Positions 1 to 12,191 of a stretch of 64,000 nucleotides of DNA are shown piece by piece; position 1 is the stretch's first letter, and each line of letters opens with the position of its first letter. The notes beneath the pieces were generated by a model, which was given only the letters and a program-made list of their open reading frames with translations, did no database searches and was not told the DNA's origin. Made by a program: the position numbers and the translations under genes. Source of the stretch: Margaritifera margaritifera (lineage: Eukaryota; Mollusca; Bivalvia; Unionida; Margaritiferidae); NCBI GenBank assembly GCA_029931535.1, contig JAQPZY010001234.1:496001-560000 (forward strand), given 5' to 3'.

Positions 1-439
1 AGTCTTATATGTTTTGTGTTATATATTGTTAGATTTCTTCTGTAGCCTTATCTATTCCTGAAAGATATATCGTATGCTTTTCCTCCTTCTCTCCCTCCAA
101 TGGGAGAGAAGTTATCGTGTATATTGATATTATACCAACATTTTTCCTTTATTTGGATGAATACGTCTACATTGTGATTGGACTTGGTCATCTCTAATCG
201 GGGATGGAATTTTCTAGAATGTGAGGGTGGGGGTTACCTCGGCTAAGCGCATGATCTCCTCTAATGGGAGTGATATAACCAACCTCTTCGCCTCATCCCA
301 GTGGTTGTATTTCGTTCCTCCACCGTCTCAGGGGATCAGAGTCCTTTTTTTCGATTTAGTAAACGAGGGAATAACATCTAAATATATGTATATTTCTGAA
401 AAAGGTATACTAATATTATTTCTTGGCATATATATGTAT
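1..439. other. unassigned AT-rich sequence
   Basis: No gene, RNA or repeat is recognised. It may include the 3' tail of the LINE relic to its right, because that relic reads leftward, but no protein similarity can be seen here. Confidence 0.3.
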
Positions 440-1110
440 GTTTTATCAATTCTCAAATTATTTGAAATTCCTCCAATTTGTATCTATGATTTTAGCAATT
501 ATTTTCGTTAAATTCCTATATACTATTCCATTTCTGATATTGCTCAGATACAATAAGTTATCTTTTTCTAACTTTACTTCTTCACTTTCCTTTTGATACA
601 ATTTACATTCTAAAATTAAAGGTTTCTTTGTAAATTGACCATTGTAACATTTAATCAATATTGGTATTAAGAGAATTATATTTTTCTTCTTCGCTACTTC
701 CTCTATTAACCATGCATCGTGTGGATATATAAATATTCTGTATAATTTATTTTAATTTTCAAATTTCTCTCAATTTGTTCCTATTTCTGACAATGTTAAA
801 ATCTCCCTTTTCTTTATCTTTGATTAATGTTCCTTTATTAATATGATGAATTCCCTCCCGAATAAAGTATATTACTAATATTTCTATTTCATCTAACATA
901 GCTTTGGATAGGTTAGTAGTATTTAATACATGCCACAATTGACTAAGGATGTATGTGTTTATTATTTGTAGTTTATGTATTTTGCTAGGGTTTTGATCTT
1001 TCCAGAGATTTATATTCATTTTCATTTTGTTTAGGATATGTTTGTATTTTTTTTTTTTTAACTATTCGTTTGTACCATAAAAATGCCTAAAGCTTTTACT
1101 GTTTCTTGTA
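440..1110 (-). pseudogene. LINE (L1/Tx1-like) reverse transcriptase, C-terminal relic
   Basis: The minus strand encodes a decayed end of a non-LTR retrotransposon polymerase. The frame at 1025-759 shows the segment found after the RT catalytic core in L1/Tx1-type LINEs: a NINLWK start, IINTYILSQLW, an LDEIE helix, then YFIREGIHHINK and a GDFNI patch. A KALGIF-like patch lies just upstream in another frame (about 1080-1110), and a second frame at 658-458 continues towards the C-terminus. At least two frame changes and several stops break it; no YxDD catalytic box is present, so only the end is left. The family is clear from the word pattern; the exact clade is inferred. Confidence 0.6.
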
Positions 1111-2074
1111 TATACTCGGGGGAAGGCGGAGGCCTGGGGGATTCCCTCTCCAGTTTCCTACTAATATTATATATGTTTTGAAGTGGTTCATTGCGAACAC
1201 AACGCTTTCCGAAAGGATTCATACTCTTTTTGTAAGTGTGCGAAGATATATTGATCAGAAATAAAGTTGATTGCAGTCAGCTGCATGTCAAAACATTTTT
1301 TTTTCTCTTCTGATATATTTGGTACTTTTATTCCATGGATACGGTACTACGGAAATTTTACGTGAGATGATAATGAACTAGTTACACTCAAGATCATCAA
1401 TGTAAATAGGCATTTGACGTACTAACCTTCTCTGTATAATTGTGTTATTTTAGTCGTGTTATATAAAAGGTGAGTAGCCGCGCCTGCTTGCTAGTACACG
1501 CGAATGTGAATTCTGCTAGCCACGTTCGGGTGTTTTGTTCCAGTAAGCGTTCTATCGTCTGTAATTATGCAATTAAAGGATGACTGGAGGCAATTTACGA
1601 ACACAAATCTATGAATAAATGCGGATTCTGCATTAAACCAATATGCAGTTAATCGAATTTATCTGTAGACTGAGACGAAGAAAAGAATCTATGCATGGAG
1701 ATATTATGCAAATAAGCGAATTATGCAAATAAGTGGAGTCGTCTCTAAGTGTGTGTCAACATATCATGTTACATGCACTCATATCCAGCGATACAGGTCT
1801 TTGGTCAGAATTCAGGGTAGCCTTTGTACAGAAACTTATTTTTGGAGGCGTGAGAAACTTTTTTGACTCTCTTCCGTGGTGCTATTTTTCCGTAGCCTAG
1901 ATGATAAGCCATTGTCTGTGCATTAATGGAATTGACAATCAAAAGGACAAATGGTCTCGATATTGGTGAATAACATTTCATCCATCATCAGCCAAATGTT
2001 CCTTAAAATATGCTGGCGCTTATTTTATTCTGAATAGATTAGAGTCAGTTAAATATTGAGGTCCGCCTTTATTG
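1111..2074. other. unassigned sequence
   Basis: AT-rich sequence with no ORF, repeat array or RNA signature that I can recognise. Confidence 0.3.
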
Positions 2075-2082
2075 AAGTGTAG

Positions 2083-2251
2083 CAGTAGCATACTAACATG
2101 GGGTGGGGGTGGGGTTGCGGACGGGGCCGTTGCCCCGGGCGCCAGAGGTCTTGGAGCGCCAAAACAGCTAATACAAAATTCGGGGCTTGTATTCTGGCCC
2201 TTTGTGTCATCATCGTCGTCCCGGGCGCCATTTACCCTTAGTACGCCACTG
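2083..2251. mobile_element. 169-bp non-autonomous hAT element (MITE)
   Basis: The left end reads CAGTAGCATACTAA and the right end is TTAGTACGCCACTG, whose reverse complement CAGTGGCGTACTAA matches the left end at 12 of 14 positions, so these are terminal inverted repeats. They are flanked by AAGTGTAG (2075-2082) and AAGTGAGG (2252-2259), a 6-of-8 match to an 8-bp target-site duplication, the length typical of hAT elements. The body is GC-rich with two CCCGGGCGCC boxes in an otherwise AT-rich region. The terminus resembles the left end of the hAT element at 39.65 kb, suggesting mobilisation by a related transposase. Chance ORFs across it are not genes. Confidence 0.7.
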
Positions 2252-2259
2252 AAGTGAGG

Positions 2260-3021
2260 CATACGTCCGTGAGACGATATTGACGGGTTGTCTACGGTAT
2301 TCACGTAGTTGCAGAGTACGTGGCATTATGCCGTTATCAGGGAAAACGTGTTAATTCAAATCTAGCTCAGCTTTCTACCTTTCTGCCGCATTAATCATTT
2401 TAGAGCAACTGACTATGCTCATTTATTGCTAAATATTCAGTTGAGATGTTCATTGACTATTCAATTAACCTAGTTTTTTTATAATTTTTTTTTTATTTTT
2501 TGCTACGGCATTGTTTGAAACACATTATTTGCTTTATCATGACCAAGAAAATGGGAGCTCAGTGTCTTTTTCAAGAAGACACCAATACAGCCTACCCTGG
2601 ATGACCTGTACCGGTATCTTCCTCTAATCTACATATATATTTTCAGGTTAATGTACGAATAATATTTCCTAGTCTTTCCTGTATGAGTGTAAGTGCGATG
2701 ACTGATATTGGAAGAGGAATACTCAATACAAACAGACATCACTGTGAATATCAAAAAAAATTTTGGAAGGAGAGAACGAGATTGAGTCATTTTTATGTTG
2801 TAGCGTGAGTATCTTTATAAGATCGAATTAATATAATATTTTTTATATTTTATTCAACCATTATTCGACTTTTCCACAAATTCTTGAAGACATAGAAAGA
2901 CCACTGTCATTACACAGCTTGGATTGTAGTGGCCAAATATCTCAACAGGCTTTTTCCTAACGCGAGCGACAATCTTATTTCTGCATCGCGTATAATTTGT
3001 TATCGATGCAATGAATATTGC
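2260..3021. other. unassigned sequence
   Basis: Nothing recognisable. A 73-codon minus-strand frame at 3075-2854 has no known motif and partly overlaps the diverged duplication to the right, so I do not call it a gene. Confidence 0.3.
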
Positions 3022-4190
3022 CGCAGAGTCGAATTTGTGGAGCTCGTAAATTTGATTTTTATCAAACTTGAACACGAAAAGGATAACCTGATTAATTAAA
3101 TCATGGCATTAATAATCACAACAAGTACTCTTCCGTGTCTGTTCTTATAAAGTATGTTGCAGTTTTATAATCTGTAATATATTATTGTAACAATTACACG
3201 TCCCTCTCTTGACAGATCAAACTAATATAAATCACTCCAAATAGGTATTTCTCAGATTCTACTCTGCTGCGTCACTGAGTTCAGGTTATAAAGTGAAACT
3301 CTTTTGCTTGTTTTCTGCCAGGGAAGCAAGGTTTGTTTGAGCTGAAGTGATTAAACCTGAGTCAAAGATCTGATGCAGAGTAACACTTATCACATAATAA
3401 TCGCCTTTTCGTGATGAATGTAATAACCTAAATTGGTAATAGTAGTAATAGGGTAGATTTGAAAACTAAATATGACACATGTGTATTTTAGGAGACGGAC
3501 AACGCAATACGCAACGTTTAGTCTATATATTTCACGTATTCAAATCGCTCAGAGAAAATCTTTTCCTTTTTCATTAATATATCAGGTTGTCATCCTTTCT
3601 TTGTGCAGAGAAAGCATATTTTCTGATAAAACTAATAATGAATATTCAACAAAGCAACATCTTTGCTTGATTAAAATGTATGTAGGCAGACATGGTGTCT
3701 CTTTTATCAGGTTATGAGGTTTCGAGGACGACACCTTCCTCTGATACAATTTGCAGATTCATCTTTTGTTGTAGACATTGAAGGGTGCATCTAACGACAT
3801 GGAGTTAACAAATCAATATTTTCTCTTGCCTATTTGTCTTTGATAGCAGCTTCTTCACAGAAAAAAAATAGTTCAGTGTAAAACTTTCAGGAAACAAGTC
3901 CCACTTGGCGGAAATTGCCGCCAGCAGCAAAACTATTACGGCGTATATACTGTTACTGCGTATATACTATTACGGCGTATATACTGTTCATCGCTGGCTA
4001 TTTGGAATCATTGTCTTATGGAAAAACATTTTATGAAAATGTAGGTAGCTTTTAAACTTAATGCCAGCGAGATGCAACTGTTGTCCATAATTGCCAATAA
4101 TCACGGCTGAAATATGCATGCAAATGTAAACGTGGGTGATTACATCCGGCTGTTTTCATCACACACTAGGCATATTAGGAAGTTAGTAAA
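3022..4190 (+). repeat. diverged dispersed segment, copy 1 (partner at 54.03-55.83 kb)
   Basis: Collinear blocks match a segment 51 kb away in the same orientation. Examples are GCAGAGTCGAATTTGT (3024 and 54034), AGGTTATGAGGTTT (3709 and 55323), GATACAATTTGCA (3744 and 55357), TTTGATAGCAGCTTCT (3839 and 55443) and the block around CATTTTATGAAAATGT (4028 and 55648). Between blocks the copies differ by many substitutions and indels. No coding potential is shared. It may be an old segmental duplication or two copies of an unclassified transposable element; no terminal repeats are evident. Three GCGTATATACT repeats lie at 3940-3987. Confidence 0.75.
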
Positions 4191-4538
4191 TGAAATGTAA
4201 ACGAACCAAGTCAGAGAAGATGAGAAGCTATTTTTACTTCAGGGTATTGACTGAATGTCAACGCAGAGGATGATGTAGGATTTCTAGTTACGATTACATT
4301 TAATTAATTGTCAAAAATAATATAATAGAGTCCGTGTTTACCAGCAATCAAAACTTTCATCAAGACTTCCTATACCTGTCCATCCCAGAACCTACCAATT
4401 GAAATTTTAAAATCGTAATATCAGACATGTCACTGTGTTTCTTCCAACAAAAATCAAAGTACGAAGAACTTTTAGTGAAAACATATCCTGACTACAGTAT
4501 CATATTTATATTTCCTACTCTAAGAAATAAAATATTTG
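4191..4538. other. unassigned sequence
   Basis: No recognisable feature between the dispersed segment and the 43-bp minisatellite. Confidence 0.3.
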
Positions 4539-5092
4539 GCAGTACCACTTCCTCCCAGAGGTTGTGTATATACAAAATTTGGAAGTACCATTTCCTCCCA
4601 GTGGTTGTGTATATACAAAATTTGGAAGTACCACTTCCTCCCAGAGGTTGTGTATATACAAAATTTGGAAGTACCATTTCCTCCCAGTGGTTGTGTATAT
4701 ACAAAATTTGGCAGTACCACTTCCTCCCAGTGGTTGTGTATATACAAAATTTGTCAGTACCACTTCCTCCCTGTAGTTGTGTATATACAAAGTTTGGAAG
4801 TACCATTTCCTCCCAGTGGTTGTGTATATACAAAATTTGTCAGTGCCACTTCCTCCGTGTGGTTGTGTATATACAAAATTTGGCAGTACCACTTCCTCCG
4901 TGTGGTTGTGTATATACAAAATTTGGCAGTACCACTTCCTCCGTGTGGTTGTGTATATACAAAATTTGGCAGTGCCACTTCCTCCGTGTGGTTGTGTATA
5001 TACAAAATTTGGCAGTACCACTTCCTCCGTGTGGTTGTGTATATACAAAATTTGTCAGTTACACTTCCTCCGTGTGGTTGTGTATACAAAAT
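4539..5092 (+). repeat. 43-bp minisatellite, about 13 copies
   Basis: Each unit carries the conserved core GGTTGTGTATATACAAAATT preceded by a variable stretch around CCACTTCCTCC. Two subtypes are visible: CCCAGTGG/CCCAGAGG units in the left half and CCGTGTGG units in the right half, so the array expanded in two phases. The unit length is not a multiple of three and the unit lacks stops in most frames, which creates long spurious ORFs on both strands. Confidence 0.95.
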
Positions 5093-5308
5093 GCACCATA
5101 GTGCTTATTATATACCCGATGAAATACAGTCAACAATTTAGGAACTAGAAAATAAATGATGAGAGTAAATAACAAAGAATAGCTATGGAATTTTTGTCTT
5201 GTGAGCAAACAATTAATTCATGTTGCGAAAGAAGGCTAGAAACTTGCTTCAGTGAAACATGTAGTACAATGTTTTAAAACAAAAATCAATTAATAGAAAA
5301 GTAAGCGA

Positions 5309-5747
5309 GTTCGAATGTATTATAAATCTATTATTAATGGTCACTGTAAGACGTTCGAATGTATTATAAATCTATTATTAATGGTCACTGTAACACGTTC
5401 GAATGTATTATAAATCTATTATTAATTGTCACTGTAACACGTTCGAATGTATTATAAATCTATTATTAATGGTCACTGTAACACGTTCGAATGTATTATA
5501 AATCTATTATTAATGGTCACTGTAACACGTTCGAATGTATTATAAATCTATTATTAAGCTCACTGTAACACGTTCGAATGTATTATAAATCTATTATTAA
5601 GCTCACTGTAAGACGTTCGAATGTATTATAAATCTATTATTAAGGTCACTGTAACACGTTCGAATGTATTATAAATCTATTATTAATGGTCACTGTAAGA
5701 CGTTCGAATGTATTATAAATCTATTATTAAGGTCACTGTAACACGTT
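5309..5747 (+). repeat. 44-bp minisatellite, about 10 copies
   Basis: Tandem units share the core GTTCGAATGTATTATAAATC followed by TATTATTAA and CACTGTAACAC. Units alternate between ATGGTCACTG, AGCTCACTG and AGGTCACTG variants, which changes the unit length by one or two bases. It is separate in sequence from the 43-bp array 220 bp to the left. Confidence 0.95.
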
Positions 5748-7285
5748 TTCTTCAACTGGAATCGTTCATATATAAAACGTTCAAGGTAAAATTAAAGGAG
5801 ACGCAAAACCAAAAGAAATAACGCATCCATTGAGAACATGCAATGACAGTAAAATACTCCAAAATTAAAGAAAATTGATGGGTCACAGAAGTTCAGTTTT
5901 GCCTGATTCATCTGATTTATACGGCTAGCATAAAGAAAATAGACAAAATAAACCATTATAAGATACATCTAAGTAAACAATTACAGGATGTACAGTTTAT
6001 TTTTACGGACGAGACAAACATTAAGGAAAAATTACTTATAGTACATAGGTAAAACCTAATGACAAAAAATAACCATATATTTAAAGTTTATACGTTGGGG
6101 GTCGTGGAAATGGAAATTTTATACGAGGAAAAAAAAAATAACCCTTGAGAAAATCTGATAGATATTTGTAATGATATCATGCATTAATATTATAAATAAA
6201 GCGCTATTTGAAGGAAATGTAACTGATGTATAGTTACTATAAATAATCCTAACAATTTCCTTGCAAAATCATTTGACAAAGACCGTCATATGCATTTAAT
6301 TGGGATCCAATACATATAAATATAATGAAGTAGCTATCTACCGTCTTATGAAATTTTTATTTGTTAGAGATATTTACTAAAGACACCTAGGTTCATGCTA
6401 TATCCGCGACTAACATTTCTAAAACAAATTCATGCAAGAATAAAACAATGTTGTTATTAATATGAAATGCCATACAGAAATTTGGCAGAATTTGCTCGGA
6501 CACTGACTAGACCGAGAATCCCCCCCCCCCCCCAGTACGGCCTGGTTTCAGTTTAAAAATGTGTAATATCTGAGTCTGTGCAGCAAAGTGTGTTTTTAAA
6601 GCGGAAACAAATAGGATGACATGGAGTGGATAGAACTGGTTTATTTAGCGTCACTGTTAATGGTTGGCTTTACCAAAGAATAGTTTCTTTCATTATTTCT
6701 CCTCCTCATTTTTCTTTATATCGTTGTCATGTTTTATCATAAGCATTACCCCAATTTTCATCTAATCACAGATTGAGTTTTTCTCGTACATACAGCAGCT
6801 ATACTTTATTCTTTTGAAACTGTGCTTTTTATGTTCAAAAGCGGCCCATGCATATAAGAATTTTGAATGTTCAGCTTAAATCATGTTTAATGGCTTGAGT
6901 GAAACATAAAATCGAAAGAAGAATTACAGAACGTTCAAGAGAATTAAAATGAAATTGAAGTGAAGCGGCAATTTGAGTTAAATGATATATAGGTCTTTTG
7001 GTGCAACAGAGATATATATATTCATGCCTTACTCAGCAAATACTATATAAAAAAGCATTAAAATCCCCAACTTCACTATACTGAGGTCATGGCTACCTTG
7101 ATATTACCGAAATAAATGATACTATTATCAACACATAGTCACTGCTATACTAATTGAATATATTCTGTTGTTATTACCTAAGTATCGTGTCATCTTTGTT
7201 GCAAGTATAATTTATATAAGTGTTTCTGAATATAAAGAACAACAAACAACGTTATTGGAATTTAAATATTATCAGGCATTAATCA
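5748..7285. other. unassigned AT-rich sequence with poly-C run
   Basis: No gene is seen. A homopolymer of 14 C lies at 6520-6533, a likely site of length variation or assembly error. The rest is AT-rich without recognisable repeats. Confidence 0.35.
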
Positions 7286-8115
7286 TTATGTAATGTACAT
7301 GGGAATAGCACTTTATATTGTATTACGTAATGTACATGGAACTAGCATTTCATATTGTATTACGTAATGTACATGGGAATAGCATTGTACATTGTATTAC
7401 GTAATGTACATGGTAATTGTATTTTATATTGTATTACGTAATGTACATGGGAATAGTATTTCATATTGTATTATGTAATGTACATGGTAATAGTATTTTA
7501 TATTGTATTACGTAATGTACATGGTAAAGCATTGTATATTGTATTACGTAATGTACATGGGACTAGCATTGTATATTGTATTACGTAATGTACATGGTAA
7601 TAGCGTTTTATATTGTATTACGTAATGTACATGGTAATAGCATTGTATATTGTATTACGTAATGTACATGGTTATAGCATTTTATATTGTATTATGTAAT
7701 GTACATGGGAATAGCATTTTATATTGTATTACGTAATGTACATGGTAATAGCATTGTATATTATGTAATGTACATGGGAATAGTACTTTATATTGTATTA
7801 CGTAATGTACATGGGAATATTATTTTATATAGTATTACGTGATGTACATGGTAATAGTATTTTATATTGTATTACGTAATTTACATGGTTATAGCACTTT
7901 ATATTGTATTACGTAATGCACATGGTAATAGCATTGTATATTACGTGATGTACATGGTAATAGTATTTTATATTGTATTACGTAATGTACATGGGACTAG
8001 CATTTCATATTGTATTACGTAATGTACATGGGAATAGCATTGTATATTGTAATACGTAATGTACATGGTAATAGCATTGTATATTGTAATGTACATGGTA
8101 ATAGTATTTTATATT
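7286..8115 (+). repeat. 37-bp minisatellite, about 22 copies, with two palindromes per unit
   Basis: Units follow the pattern TATTACGTAATGTACATGG plus an AT-rich spacer such as AATAGCATTTTATATTG. Each intact unit has two adjacent perfect palindromes, ATTACGTAAT and ATGTACAT. Units vary by single substitutions, and a few are shortened near 7750 and 7940. No protein is encoded. Confidence 0.95.
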
Positions 8116-8462
8116 GTATGTGGTAAGGTTGGATGATGTATGCCACACACATCTGGATTGTATATGGGAATAGTATTTTATATTGTATGTGGTAAAGTTT
8201 AATGGTGTACGCCACATATATATTTGGTAAAGTTTGATGGTGTATACCACACACATCTGGATTGTACATGGTAATTGCATTTTATATTGTATGTGGTAAA
8301 GTTTGATTGTGTACGCCACACATATATCGATTGTACATGATAACAGTATTTTATATTTTATGTGGTAAAGTTTGATGGTGTACGCCACGCATATATGGGT
8401 TGTACATGGTAATTGCATTTTATATTTTATGTGGTAAAGTTTAATGGTGTACACCACAGACA
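8116..8462 (+). repeat. 69-bp tandem repeat derived from the 37-bp array, about 5 copies
   Basis: Directly after the 37-bp array the unit changes: the ATTTTATATTGTATGTGGTA block is followed by AAGTTT-ATGGTGTACGCCAC and a short CACATATAT linker, with ATTGTACATGGTAAT retained from the 37-bp unit. Spacing between successive ATTTTATATT blocks is 69 bp in the clearest pair (8279 and 8348). The array therefore seems to be a compound of the older unit plus inserted sequence. The ORFs reading through it on the minus strand are not genes. Confidence 0.85.
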
Positions 8463-10188
8463 TATGGATTGTCCCTACATATGCGAACTATATTATAATC
8501 CACGAGTGGGTTTTACATATTTTACATATTGTCATATTTCAGTAACAATTTGCACATTTTCTCAACTTGAATGCAAGATGCATAGAGCATATAAGAAAAA
8601 AGAAAAGAAAAGAACAATCAAACACTGGTTAAACGGATGTTGGCAACGCTGTTCGCATATAAGTATGCAAACCCTTACCACATTTTCTCTCTTTTACTTC
8701 TTTTGTTTTTGGATATAAGTGACAACCATCTTCAAAGGAAAGTTGTTTAAGTTATGGTACGATAGATCCATCCAGAATGATTCAATGAGTGGAGAATTGA
8801 CATTATCTTTTACTAACAGCGAAACTTCAACACATGAAAATATATATTTCAGTAATTAATTTTACATAAACTTTCATGTATCATAATCTTCAATGATCTT
8901 ACACTGTAATGTTTCAATAAAACTGCATATTAATTCATTTTTTCATGATTTTACTCTATATGTTTCTCAAATCTAAACATGCGGGAGATATTTTTAAATA
9001 ATAGTTCTATCATTGTGAGAAATATAAGCCATGAATTATTATCAGAATATTAATTAGTGTCCCAACAAAGGGCATACATAGCCTCATGTATATTTGAAAA
9101 TATACATACGCCAAAGTTAGCTCGCCGAGATGGTGTAAAATAGATATCAAAGGTCTAATTATCCTCGCAGTGTCCTAGGAAAAGGTGCGTATCATGTGCT
9201 ACCGCCTGTCCGGGCGTGCAGTTACAAGATCACAAAACATCTGCATCATTTTTTAAAAAACGGCTTGATGAACAGATGGCCATCATAACGAGACAAGTTA
9301 TTAAGATGTATTTTGGGTATCTCAAATTAAAATTACAGTCTCTATGGAAATGATATCTGTAATTGGTTGTTATGTGATCACGATCGCGAACTTTATCTTT
9401 AGAGGTGGAGAATAGCGTTGGTGCTCTGCAACAAAGATATTTATGAAGGAACGTCCGTACACTTCCGGTGCTGAATATTTCTCTCTCACACATATCTCAC
9501 GTACTCGTGGAGTTAAAATGCGTCTCGTCTTTATCTATAAATACGATAGATTTTGTTTGAGTTAGGTGTAGACTAGTATCGATATCCTACCCAGCAAGTT
9601 ATAAAACACTTGTATTCAATCAGTACCTCTGAAATTATTGACCTGTAGCTTTTGTACATTGCATTGACGTATATATAAAACCCTGATGGTATATGTTTAG
9701 GTGTTTACACTGTCCATGATCAATTGATTTTATTTGTAACATCATTACCATTTTGTTGCTAAAGTCGCAATAAGCGACACAAGGAACTTTCTGTGTATGA
9801 TGATAGTTTCTGAATTTGAGATCCCTTTTCACGAATGATATATATCGAGTTCTCTACACTATAACATAGTCTTCTGTGATCTGATAAACTTTTCTCCTAC
9901 ACTGAGAAATACACGCGTTTTGTACAGATGTATTTCTTTTCATCGCGTTTGCATTACTAGTGATAATGCCAATCTGGATCAATCTTGTATACCAACGTAA
10001 TAGTATGTTTTCATTTCATCAAATACAAGCAACACGTCAACATGCTAATTTTTATTCATTTATTTATTTTTTCGCTGTATCTACTCTAATGTCTTATCTT
10101 CAACTATTTCATATACATTTAGGGAGACGTTATGTTAGAGTTCAATTTTTTAATGCACTGTATTGTTATTGGGTATCTGTCAAACCAG
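8463..10188. other. unassigned sequence with a possible SINE tail near 9.17 kb
   Basis: At 9170-9185 TGTCCTAGGAAAAGG closely matches TGTCCTAGGGAAAGG downstream of the tRNA-like SINE head at 14.4 kb, so a degraded SINE may lie at about 9120-9240; no box A/box B pair is convincing here. A minus-strand 87-codon frame (9493-9230) has no recognisable motif. Nothing else stands out. Confidence 0.35.
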
Positions 10189-10445
10189 TGACTGTAACTA
10201 AGCAACATCTAATTTGATGGTCTATCTACAGTGACTGTATCTAACCAACGTCTAATTTGATGGTCTATCTACAGTGACTGTACCTAAGCAACGTCTAATT
10301 TGATGGTCTATCTACAGTGACTGTATCTAAGCAACGTCTAATTTGATGGTCTATCTACAGTGACTGTATCTAAGCAACGTCTAATTTGATGGTCTATCTA
10401 CAGTGACTGTATCTAAGCAACGTCTAATTTGATGGTCTATCTATA
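10189..10445 (+). repeat. 43-bp minisatellite, 6 copies
   Basis: Six near-identical units with the core CAGTGACTGTATCTAAGCAA then CGTCTAATTTGATGGTCTAT. Only a few substitutions separate the copies, for example TAACTAAG, TATCTAAC and TACCTAAG. Confidence 0.95.
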
Positions 10446-10727
10446 TGATCACTTGCTGCCTTTAACACAGATTCAACTGCATAAAAAAACAAAAAAAAAA
10501 ATATTTATCGTTAATATTCTTCTCGTTGACGCAATCCTTTTCATTTTTTACACATTTGGGCAAATCTCCATGTGAGCTCCTAGTATCGCTTGAAACCCAT
10601 TGATATCCAACTACATGCAATGTTAAATTTTCAATCCTATCAAACATCCATATTGTGCTTTCACTTATTTCACGTCCAAATTGGGTATGTAGAATGTCAA
10701 ACAAAAGTTCGTTTATATGATATGATA

Positions 10728-10730
<3 letters not shown>

Positions 10731-10779
<49 letters not shown>
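10731..10779. repeat. (TA)n microsatellite
   Basis: Uninterrupted alternating TA, preceded by three imperfect ATATGAT units. The frames that cross it on both strands are artefacts. Confidence 0.98.
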
Positions 10780-10782
<3 letters not shown>

Positions 10783-11156
10783 CTATTTTACTTCTGTTCA
10801 TTATGTTCATGGGTCTTTTTCCATGATTAAATTCCCTGTATTTAACCATCTCTCCATCCTTTGTGGGCAGAACAAAAATGCCCAATTTTCCCTAATTATG
10901 ACTTTCCAGGGATGGTTTAGCATGGCGGAAACATTCATACATGTTTTAATTGTTACCACAGTGAAATTAGGACCCGTTTACGTTTCTTCTAAAAGTATCT
11001 GTAAGTCTTTAAGTGATAACTCTGTTTACATTTTGCTTAGTCATATGTCGAAAGTCCCTTTTTTTTTGTTTAATACTTACTTACATCAAGTTTTTATAAC
11101 TTTCTGTGGAATTGGTAAATCAAGTATCGAAGTCGTCATCGCTATTTTTTAACTAG

Positions 11157-11158
<2 letters not shown>

Positions 11159-11222
<64 letters not shown>
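11159..11222. repeat. (TA)n microsatellite
   Basis: Perfect alternating AT for about 64 bases, followed by a short CACACATATATATA remnant. Confidence 0.98.
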
Positions 11223-11229
<7 letters not shown>

Positions 11230-12123
11230 CATATATATACTACTATCTCTAAAATGTGTGCTAGATGGACAGAACTAATAAAGGTATAGCGTTTGTTTTT
11301 GTATGGAAAGACAACAAGAAAAATAAGTATGTGATCAGTGTAAGAAAAAATGTGAATTCATAGAATAAAGTAGTTTGCATTTATTTAAAATTATAATTTA
11401 GTTTTGTTAGTTGTGATCAGGCATTCACTCAAACATGTGTCTGCTATCGGCAGTATAAACAGGTCTCTGAAATGAGTGGTTCTTCACTCTAAACAAGTGT
11501 CCGGTATGAGGAAGTGTAAATGTAGGTATGGCTCAAGAACACAGTAACTCATGAAAAATAAAATAAATTAATTTTAGCTGGTACTTAAATCTATGGGATT
11601 CAACCTTAAGTCTTAATTGTCAAAGTAAACAGCTGACCAACTGTATCTACCCCAATCCTATATAGACTTTGTGTCTGTAAGAATGTACATGCCAATGACA
11701 TTTGAAGATATATTTATTACATCTTCCAACAAATACCAATTTTTGATGTAGGTTTTCATAACTCTTGTTTACCCTGCCAAAAAAAAAAGCCTGGTCAAGG
11801 TTGTCTCTGGTCCACATAGTGACTTGCTGTGTGCAAGAATTGCATAACGCTTTCATGCAATTCTTTTCTTCACCAGTTATCCAGCAAGGCGGATTTTGCT
11901 GTGTTGACGTCACTATACATGCCTAGAACTTTCCACAAATTCGTTGTGAAATATTTGATATTCTTTTCACTTTGCGTGTTTTAATACTGCCATATATAAA
12001 TCGCTTTTCGTCTGTATCAACTATGATAAGAAAGCCACACACAATACTAAAAACAAATCTTATAAATTGACAATAGACAGTAAACGCCGGCATGGCCCAC
12101 ATTGGCGCATGTAGGTCGCCCGA

Positions 12124-12127
<4 letters not shown>
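11223..12127. other. unassigned sequence
   Basis: No gene recognised. The 88-codon minus-strand frame at 11913-11647 has no family signature. Confidence 0.3.

Positions 12128-12189
<62 letters not shown>
12128..12189. repeat. (TA)n microsatellite
   Basis: About 62 bases of uninterrupted TA. Confidence 0.98.

Positions 12190-12191
<2 letters not shown>

Noticed and set aside
2020..2304. Three overlapping 60-94 codon ORFs
   Set aside because: GC-rich body of the hAT MITE; no domain and both strands open by composition.
4427..5148. Long overlapping ORFs on both strands (up to 224 codons)
   Set aside because: They are read-through of the 43-bp minisatellite; the peptide repeats follow the DNA unit in every frame.
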